NCBI RefSeq assembly: GCF_028830055.1 | Contig: NZ_CP101655.1 | Location: forward strand, 3,576,204-3,640,203 | Direction of reading: 5' to 3' | DNA length: 64,000 nt | Origin: Pseudomonas serboccidentalis | GTDB taxonomy: Bacteria; Pseudomonadota; Gammaproteobacteria; Pseudomonadales; Pseudomonadaceae | In this document: positions 58,553-64,000 of the stretch, piece after piece | Layout: every line of letters begins with the position of its first letter | Numbering within the stretch: position 1 is the first letter of the stretch | Notes under the pieces: model-generated | Seen by the model: the letters and a program-made list of their open reading frames with translations, nothing else | What the model was told of the DNA's origin: nothing | Databases searched by the model: none | Made by a program: the position numbers and the translations under genes

Positions 58553-58861
58553 TCAACGACGGGTGATCAGTCCCTGACGCGCAACGCGGGTCAGTTGTCT
58601 GATCATTTCCGGAGCGTCTTCAGCGCTCGGCGCCTGAATCACCGCCAGATCGAAACTGTCGCTGGCAAAGCGTGCCAGGGACTCGCCGTCTTCGACAAAC
58701 TGGATCAGGAACGCGGCAGGACCGCCGCTACGACGTGGCCAACCATCGAGATAACGCAACAGCGTCGGCTGATGTTTGCCGCCAAGCAGGATTTTCGGGT
58801 TGCGCTGGGTGATATGTGCCGTGATCGGCGCGGGACGTGCTGGAGGGCGTAGTGCATTCAT
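58553..58861 (-). CDS. Small hypothetical protein (Pseudomonas-type)
   Basis: The 102-residue protein has a basic Pro-rich N terminus ('MNALRPPARPAPITAHITQR') and an alpha/beta-looking rest ('KILLGGKHQPTLLRYLDGWPRRSGGPAAFLIQFVEDGESLARFASDSFDLAVIQAPSAEDAPEMIRQLTRVARQGLITRR'). The 'FDLAVIQAP...AP' layout is receiver- or methyltransferase-like but too short for either. No membrane segment is present. ATG 58861 has a GAGG site 13 bases upstream. It converges with greB with a 3-base gap. Confidence 0.7.
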   Translation of the reverse strand: MNALRPPARPAPITAHITQRNPKILLGGKHQPTLLRYLDGWPRRSGGPAAFLIQFVEDGESLARFASDSFDLAVIQAPSAEDAPEMIRQLTRVARQGLITRR

Positions 58862-59063
58862 CGTGTCGTGTCTCTGCCTCAAAAGTCTGCATGGCAGGTG
58901 AGAGGCAACACCGAACCAGCGCTTTAGCGGTATTTCGAAGCCCTGTTCCGGCTTCTGACGGCAACTGTCTGAGTTACCTGGCGCCCCGCAAGTAGCTGTT
59001 TAAATCGGCGCATGAGCAACATCCTAGATAACGTGACCGATGAGTGTCAAGAATCAGCCACAA

Positions 59064-59093
59064 CAAAAAAGGCCCGCACAATGCGGGCCTTTT
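59064..59093 (-). terminator. Terminator after the DoxX gene
   Basis: Read leftward, the stem AGGCCCGCAT / ATGCGGGCC(T) is followed by TTTTTT, about 17 bases past the doxX-like stop codon. Confidence 0.9.
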
Positions 59094-59109
59094 GCTTGAT
59101 CCAGAGCGC

Positions 59110-59544
59110 TCAACCGGCGATGGCGCGGTCCACCGACAGCTTGCCGGCGCCTTCGATCATCACCGCGAGACTGCCACCGAGCAGCGCCAGGGCGAACTCG
59201 TAACCGTTGTTGGCCATGAACAGACCGTTGCTGATGTGCACGGTGAAGATCGCCACCAGCGACAGGAAGGTCAGACCCAGCGCTGCCGGACGCACCAGCA
59301 GGCCGATGATCAACGCCAGACCGGCAAAGAACTCGGTACCGCCGGCCAGTGTCGCCATCAGGTAACCCGGGTGCAGGCCAATGCTGTCCATGTACTGCGC
59401 AGTGCCGGCCAGACCGTAACCACCGAACAGACCGAAAAGCTTCTGCGAACCGTGGGCGGCGAAGATCACGCCGACGGCGATGCGCAGAATGGTCAGGCCG
59501 TAACCGGCGCGGGTGAACAGAACCTTGTTGATCAGAGAGCTCAT
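59110..59544 (-). CDS. DoxX-family membrane protein
   Basis: The 144-residue protein has four hydrophobic segments; 'GLTILRIAVGVIFAAHGSQKLFGLFGGYGLAGTAQYM' and 'LATLAGGTEFFAGLALIIGLLVRPAALGLTF' are the DoxX signature (HGxxKLFG ... GGxxEFxGG). Such proteins are linked to redox or thiol stress in other bacteria, but the activity is unknown. AAGGAATGCCCC precedes ATG 59544. Its upstream region is AT-rich (TTAAC..GTTAA-type stretches), which differs from the local base composition and suggests a regulated promoter. Confidence 0.92.
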   Translation of the reverse strand: MSSLINKVLFTRAGYGLTILRIAVGVIFAAHGSQKLFGLFGGYGLAGTAQYMDSIGLHPGYLMATLAGGTEFFAGLALIIGLLVRPAALGLTFLSLVAIFTVHISNGLFMANNGYEFALALLGGSLAVMIEGAGKLSVDRAIAG

Positions 59545-59652
59545 GGGGCATTCCTTGTTTAGCGAGAAGTGTGTTGGGATTGGTCGCTATATTAATCAGT
59601 TAAATTCATGTTAAAAGCGCAATTATTTCGCCATAACAATCAGTTTATTAGA

Positions 59653-61074
59653 TCATTTCCGTGAGGCAACTTTCTGTCCCCGGGGCTCCAGTGACTCCCG
59701 CTCCCGGTCGAACGCCAAGTAGTACTTGTTCACGCTATTAACATAGCTGACGGCACCCATGCCCACCTGCTCCATGGCGATGCGCTCGACCTGGAAGAAC
59801 CACTGGTTCGGATTCAGGCCACGTCGCCGCGCCTCGGCACGCATGCCTTGAACGCGCTCCGGACCGATGTTGTAGGCCGCCAGGGTGAACGCCATGCGCT
59901 CGCGCTCATTGAGCTTCGGACTGTTGAAAAACTTGCGGCGGATCATCGCCAGGTACTTGGCCCCGGCCTGCACATTCGCATCGAGATTCTGGATATTGTT
60001 CACGCCGACCCGCTGCGCCGCGGACGGGGTGATCTGCATCAGCCCGGTCGGGCCACTGCCGCTGCGGGCGTCAGGTTGCAGGGCCGACTCCTTGAATGCC
60101 AGCGCTGCCAGATTCAACCAGTCCATGTTTTGCGCGTCAGCGTGTTTTTGCAGGGTCGGGCGCAGTTTTTCCAGACGCTGGCGGTTAGCCTTGGCCAACG
60201 GATAATGCACTTGGTAGAGGCGCCGATAGATCCGCAGAAATTCCGCATCCTCGTTCGCCGGTTTTTTGTAGCCGACCAGAAAGCGATCGATGCTCGCCCG
60301 CAGCATCGAGGCATCGCGGCGCACAAACCAGTATTCCTCACCCGGCTCGCTGATCATCAACTGCCGGTCAGAACGCAGCTTGGGCAGGATCTTGCTCCAG
60401 CGCTCGGCGATGGGTTGCTCGACGATGGTCAGGTGAAATATCCCGCCCTGCACCATCTCCAGCACGTCTTCGACGGCCAGGGTGGGATCGACCCACTCGA
60501 TCTTGATCGGCGCCAGTTTGTGCAACGCAAGTTTCTGATTGAGCTGGCTGACCGCCTCACCAGCAGCGCTGCCGGTGGGCAGCGCCAAGGTCTTGCCGGA
60601 CAGCTGTTCGACCTTGGTGTAGCGGCGCTCGCCCTTGATGCCGACCAGCACCAGCGGCACGTTGCGGGCAATCGGTTCACTGCTGGCCACCGCATGGCCC
60701 GGCTGCAGATCGAGCAGCTCTCCAGGCGCTACCAGATCGCCTTCGCCGCGCTGCAAGGCGCCGAGCAGTTGATCCTTGGCTTTGGGAATTATTTTGAGGG
60801 TGACTTCCTGGCCATCGCGGGCGTGACCGTTGAGGTATTGCTCGAAGGCGCGCAGGCGGTGGTATTCGACACCGATGGCCTGGCCCTGGACTTCCCCGGA
60901 GCTGTTGCGACTCTGGTTGACCAGCACTCGCAGCACGCGGCTGCTGCGTATTTCCGACAGGTCGCGAACCTTGGCGGCCGGCACGGCTTGCAGTGGCCCG
61001 GGCAGGCGCGCAACCGCCGTTATCGGCAGCAGCAGCGACGCACACAACAGGAGCAAAACCGAGGGACGATGCAT
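59653..61074 (-). CDS. mltF: MltF-like membrane-bound lytic transglycosylase
   Basis: The 473-residue exported enzyme has a signal peptide (about 1-23), an SBP_bac_3 solute-binding domain (about 45-270, 'RVLRVLVNQSRNSS...LKIIPKAKDQLLGALQRGEGDLVAPG') and a C-terminal SLT domain ('AALAFKESALQPDARSGSGPTGLMQITPSAAQRVGV') with the catalytic Glu in FKESAL. It cleaves glycan strands to 1,6-anhydro ends, and the flytrap domain regulates it by binding cell-wall peptides in MltF. ATG 61074 has GGAGA 5 bases upstream. It is divergent from tatD. A paralog relation to a second mltF in the genome is likely. Confidence 0.88.
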   Translation of the reverse strand: MHRPSVLLLLCASLLLPITAVARLPGPLQAVPAAKVRDLSEIRSSRVLRVLVNQSRNSSGEVQGQAIGVEYHRLRAFEQYLNGHARDGQEVTLKIIPKAKDQLLGALQRGEGDLVAPGELLDLQPGHAVASSEPIARNVPLVLVGIKGERRYTKVEQLSGKTLALPTGSAAGEAVSQLNQKLALHKLAPIKIEWVDPTLAVEDVLEMVQGGIFHLTIVEQPIAERWSKILPKLRSDRQLMISEPGEEYWFVRRDASMLRASIDRFLVGYKKPANEDAEFLRIYRRLYQVHYPLAKANRQRLEKLRPTLQKHADAQNMDWLNLAALAFKESALQPDARSGSGPTGLMQITPSAAQRVGVNNIQNLDANVQAGAKYLAMIRRKFFNSPKLNERERMAFTLAAYNIGPERVQGMRAEARRRGLNPNQWFFQVERIAMEQVGMGAVSYVNSVNKYYLAFDRERESLEPRGQKVASRK

Positions 61075-61312
61075 CCACTCTCCGGAAAGAATACGGGGTG
61101 TTTTTTTACCGCTGAACGGTCGCAAACACCGACGAAAACAGAGCGCCTGGAGCGCTGGCAAAGTGCGAGAGACTGGCACAGTGATGGCATTTATGCCAAC
61201 CCGGGCTGCGTCACGGCATCAAGAGACAGCTATAACTCTTTGTAGTTCTTGGCTTTTCTTATAAATCTACAGCTCTGATATGCTTTCCGGCCCTTCGGCC
61301 CGAGGTAGAACC

Positions 61313-62119
61313 ATGCAACTCATCGATATCGGCGTCAACCTGACCAACCCAAGTTTCGCCGAAAAACATCAGGCCGTGCTCGACCGCGCCTACGCCGCCG
61401 GGGTCTGCCAACTGGTGCTCACCGGCACCAGCGTCGAGGGTAGCGAGCAGGCGCTGGAACTGTGCCAGCAACTGGATGAAAGCGGGCAACGGCTGTTCGC
61501 CACTGCCGGCCTTCACCCGCATTCGGCCAGCGACTGGAACGCCGACAGCGCACGTCGTTTGCGCAGCCTGCTGCAAGAGAAAAACGTGGTCGCCGTGGGT
61601 GAATGCGGGCTGGACTTCAACCGCGATTTCTCGCCACGCCCGCAACAGGAAAAGGTCCTGGAAGAACATCTGGCGCTGGCCGCAGAGCTGCAACTGCCGG
61701 TGTTCCTGCACGAGCGTGACGCCAGCCAGCGTCTGCTGGAAATTCTCCGGGACTTCCGTGATCAATTGCCCGCCGCGGTGGTGCACTGTTTTACCGGCGA
61801 GCAGAAAGCCTTGTTCAGTTATCTGGATCTGGACCTGCACATCGGCATCACCGGCTGGATCTGCGACGAGCGCCGGGGCACGCATCTGCACCCGCTGGTC
61901 AAGGAGATCAAGCGCGGACGGCTGATGCTCGAAAGCGACGCGCCGTACCTGCTGCCGCGCACCCTGCGGCCAAAGCCGAAAAACGGTCGCAACGAGCCGG
62001 CCTACCTGACTGAAGTACTGCGCGAAGTGGCGCTGCACCGGAGCGAGAGCGAGGACGATCTGGCGGCGCACACCACCGCATGTGCCCGTGCGTTCTTCAC
62101 TCTGCCGACGTTGGTGTAA
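61313..62119 (+). CDS. tatD: TatD-family 3'-5' exonuclease
   Basis: The 268-residue TIM-barrel metal-dependent hydrolase has '[15 protein letters not shown]', '[12 protein letters not shown]', '[44 protein letters not shown]' (metal Glu and His), '[11 protein letters not shown]' and '[13 protein letters not shown]'. TatD degrades DNA and processes 3' ends during oxidative damage. ATG 61313 has CGAGG. It ends 5 bases before a type A REP doublet. Confidence 0.95.
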   Translation: MQLIDIGVNLTNPSFAEKHQAVLDRAYAAGVCQLVLTGTSVEGSEQALELCQQLDESGQRLFATAGLHPHSASDWNADSARRLRSLLQEKNVVAVGECGLDFNRDFSPRPQQEKVLEEHLALAAELQLPVFLHERDASQRLLEILRDFRDQLPAAVVHCFTGEQKALFSYLDLDLHIGITGWICDERRGTHLHPLVKEIKRGRLMLESDAPYLLPRTLRPKPKNGRNEPAYLTEVLREVALHRSESEDDLAAHTTACARAFFTLPTLV

Positions 62120-62124
62120 GCCGC

Positions 62125-62202
62125 AAAAGATCGCAGCCTTCGGCAGCTCCTACAGGGTGCACAGCATCTCAATGCAGGAGCTGCCGAAGGCTGCGATCTT
62201 TT
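62125..62202. repeat. Paired REP element (type A)
   Basis: The arms at 62125-62151 (starting AAAAGATCGCAGCCTTCGGC) and 62176-62202 are exact reverse complements around 24 bases, located right after the tatD stop. Confidence 0.92.
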
Positions 62203-62294
62203 GATCTGTTGACCCACATCAAACCCGGCTTCCGACATAGCGGCACAATGCTGGCACCTTGCCAAAACTGTTTCCGCTATCAGAGAAGACCTCC

Positions 62295-63776
62295 ATGGGT
62301 GCCTGGCTTAGCAATATCTCGCTGAAATACAAATTCTGGGCGGTCAACGCGGTCGCCTTCGTCACCACCCTGCTGCTGGTGCTGTACGCCGTGCAACTCG
62401 AGCAGCAGGCCCGCAGCCAGGCGTCCAAAACCTCCGCTCAGGCCCAGGCGCAATTGCTCAAGGCCTGGCCGACCGGGCAGGCGCTGCCCAAGGCCGACCA
62501 GGTGTTGAGCTTCAAACGCGGGGAAGCACCGCGCCTCAACGATCAACCCGTGCTGGAAATCAGCGACAGCAACGGCTGGAACGAGATCAATCACCTGCCA
62601 TTGTTCGGCAACAACCCGCTGATGGGCGCCGAAGTGTTCAGCCGTGCCAACGGCGAGCAAGTCGCAGTCATCGCCTATGGCCCAAGCCTGGCGCAAGTGT
62701 TCAGCGAGCGTTTTGCCAACTACGCCGTTGCCGTGTTCATCCTGATGCTGGCAATGCTCGGCGCTTCGCAACTGCTGATCCGCTTCCTGCTCAGCCAGCT
62801 CAATACATTGAAAGACGTAATGCTGCATGTCGAGAAAAGCGGCGACCTCTCGGCCCGTGTGCCGCTGGCCTGCAAGGATGAAGTCGGGCAGATGGCCAAC
62901 GCGTTCAATGCGATGCAGGCCGGTTATCAACGGGTGGTCACGACCGTTGCCAACACCGCGCGACAACTCGACGTTGGCGCTGCACGCCTGGCGGCGAGCA
63001 TGAACGAGGTGCGCCACGGCATGCTCGGCCAACAGAGCGAGACCGATCAGGCCGCGACGGCGATCAATGAAATGACCGCCACGGTTTACCACATCGCCCA
63101 GCACGCCGGCGCCACCCGTGATCTGTCGCAGACCGCCGATGGCCTGGCTGGCAGCGGTCAGCAAGTGGTCAGCCGCGTGCAGCAGTCGATTGCCGGACTC
63201 TCCAGCGGTGTGCAGCAGACCGCTGAGATGATCCAGCGCCTGGCCGAAGACAGCCAGAAGATCAATGGCGTGGTCAGTGTGATTCACAGCATCGCCGAGC
63301 AAACCAACCTGCTGGCCCTCAACGCGGCCATCGAAGCCGCCCGGGCCGGTGAGATGGGCCGTGGGTTTGCCGTGGTCGCCGATGAGGTACGCAACCTGGC
63401 GAAACGCGTGCAGACCTCCACCGATGAAATCACCACCATGGTGTCGGCATTGCAGGCCGGCACCCGCGATGCGGTGGACTTCATGCAGGAGAGTTCCTAC
63501 AAGGCCGACGACTGCGTGCAACAGGCGCAGGAGGCTGGCGAGGCGCTGGCGGAAATCACCGGTGCCGTGGCGCAGATGCGCGAGAGCAACACGCAGATCG
63601 CGGTGGCGGCGGAGCAGCAGAGTCAGGTGGCCGAGGAGATGAATCGGGCGGTGGTTAGTATTCGTGATGTAACCGAGAACACTGTGCAGCAGACGGTGGA
63701 TTCGGCGACCACCAGTAATGAGCTGGCGACACTGGCCGGGGAGCTGAGCAAGGCCATCGGGCAGTTGAAGCTCTGA
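62295..63776 (+). CDS. Methyl-accepting chemotaxis protein
   Basis: The 493-residue chemoreceptor has TM1 at about 13-33, a compact periplasmic region of about 105 residues (35-140), TM2 at about 141-160, a HAMP domain (about 165-215) and a long signalling domain with the hairpin tip '[37 protein letters not shown]'. The ligand-binding part is too short for a four-helix bundle and matches no domain I can name, though '[13 protein letters not shown]' near its end is unusual. No C-terminal CheR-binding pentapeptide is present. ATG 62295 begins [18 protein letters not shown]. Confidence 0.93.
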   Translation: MGAWLSNISLKYKFWAVNAVAFVTTLLLVLYAVQLEQQARSQASKTSAQAQAQLLKAWPTGQALPKADQVLSFKRGEAPRLNDQPVLEISDSNGWNEINHLPLFGNNPLMGAEVFSRANGEQVAVIAYGPSLAQVFSERFANYAVAVFILMLAMLGASQLLIRFLLSQLNTLKDVMLHVEKSGDLSARVPLACKDEVGQMANAFNAMQAGYQRVVTTVANTARQLDVGAARLAASMNEVRHGMLGQQSETDQAATAINEMTATVYHIAQHAGATRDLSQTADGLAGSGQQVVSRVQQSIAGLSSGVQQTAEMIQRLAEDSQKINGVVSVIHSIAEQTNLLALNAAIEAARAGEMGRGFAVVADEVRNLAKRVQTSTDEITTMVSALQAGTRDAVDFMQESSYKADDCVQQAQEAGEALAEITGAVAQMRESNTQIAVAAEQQSQVAEEMNRAVVSIRDVTENTVQQTVDSATTSNELATLAGELSKAIGQLKL

Positions 63777-63777
63777 A

Positions 63778-63801
63778 GATCAAAAGATCAAAAGATCAAA
63801 A
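63778..63801 (+). repeat. Three tandem GATCAAAA units
   Basis: GATCAAAA is repeated three times directly before the left arm of the REP doublet, 1 base after the chemoreceptor stop codon. The unit equals the end motif of the type A REP, so it may have arisen by slippage or repeated REP junctions. Confidence 0.85.
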
Positions 63802-63873
63802 GATCGCAGCCTTCGGCAGCTCCTACATTGGAATGCAGGTTCCTGTAGGAGCTGCCGAAGGCTGCGATCTTTT
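63798..63873. repeat. Paired REP element (type A), 30-bp perfect arms
   Basis: The arms at 63798-63827 and 63844-63873 (starting AAAAGATCGCAGCCTTCGGC and its complement) are exact and enclose 16 bases. Confidence 0.92.
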
Positions 63874-63979
63874 TTGTCCATCATTACTATGATGCCAATA
63901 GCCAACCTTGATTCGCCGCCCCACCCGCCCCGGCCTATTCTTCAATCATGTGTTCAACATGGATCGAGGAGTAGCAAAC

Positions 63980-64000
63980 ATGGGCAAACGTCACCCCAAT
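63980..64000 (+). CDS. Start of a gene cut by the window end (unknown)
   Basis: The ATG at 63980 has GAGGAG (63966-63971) at good distance, and the first seven codons read MGKRHPN. The rest lies outside the window, so the product cannot be named with any safety. The strong ribosome site makes a real gene likely. Confidence 0.6.

Overview
The window is ordinary core chromosome of a Pseudomonas from the P. fluorescens group. The evidence is high GC with strong GC3 bias, the recognisable genes sagS, ospR, alaA, oprI, ohr/ohrR, efp/earP and cysB, and dense 'GGAGCTGCCGAAGGCTGCGATC' and 'CGCGAGCAGGCTCACTCC' type REP repeats between genes. There are about 68 protein genes. I see no rRNA, tRNA, CRISPR array, insertion sequence or prophage. 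Local gene orders (sagS-ospR-gpx-msrB-alaA-htpX; ohrR-ohr-efp-earP; oprI-ldt-tesA-ABC-greB; cysB to aroF-type DAHP synthase) match what I remember of P. aeruginosa PAO1, but here those blocks are joined differently.

Layout. 1-1163: end of a NarX-like kinase and its NarL-type regulator. 1147-2064: lipid kinase yegS. 2749-5183: molybdenum cofactor genes moeA-moaB, divergent from mobA. 5262-9166: lipoprotein, pseudouridine synthase, a small gene under a near-perfect LexA box, a glutaredoxin-like protein and a CPA2 cation/proton antiporter. 9163-11713: ammonium transporter and a yqjD/yqjE/yqjK-like envelope-stress trio. 11839-14407: EAL-YkuI_C phosphodiesterase and dNTPase. 14752-22025: a BvgA/EvgA-type regulator, a 1218-residue BvgS-type hybrid kinase and a Cache-HAMP-GAF-HD-GYP protein, all on one strand. 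This is the most system-like part of the window.

22026-30000 is a redox and signalling block: free-Met-sulfoxide reductase, DUF815 ATPase, sagS, ospR with glutathione peroxidase under a perfect 24-bp palindrome, msrB, alaA, htpX. 30135-41557: tpm, a DODA-type dioxygenase, deaD, an enoyl-CoA hydratase, a spermidine-synthase-like enzyme, class II DAHP synthase, a YcaQ-like protein, DUF1127, two LysR regulators and a TauE permease. 41631-42847: ohrR and ohr share a promoter/operator element. 42992-44752: EF-P and its arginine rhamnosyltransferase EarP. 44878-51744: a GreA/B-like factor, cysB, a universal stress protein, a 5'-nucleotidase, ketopantoate reductase, a thioredoxin-like protein, a PilZ protein, class I DAHP synthase and a GNAT protein.

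52381-58549: murein lipoprotein oprI facing an L,D-transpeptidase, tesA divergent from an ABC exporter pair, and greB. 58553-64000: a small unknown, DoxX, an MltF-like transglycosylase, tatD, a chemoreceptor, and the start of a gene cut by the window edge. Two themes link the genes: thiol/methionine redox defence (ospR, gpx, msrB, fRMsr, ohrR/ohr) and c-di-GMP or two-component signalling (EAL, HD-GYP, PilZ, SagS, BvgS-like).
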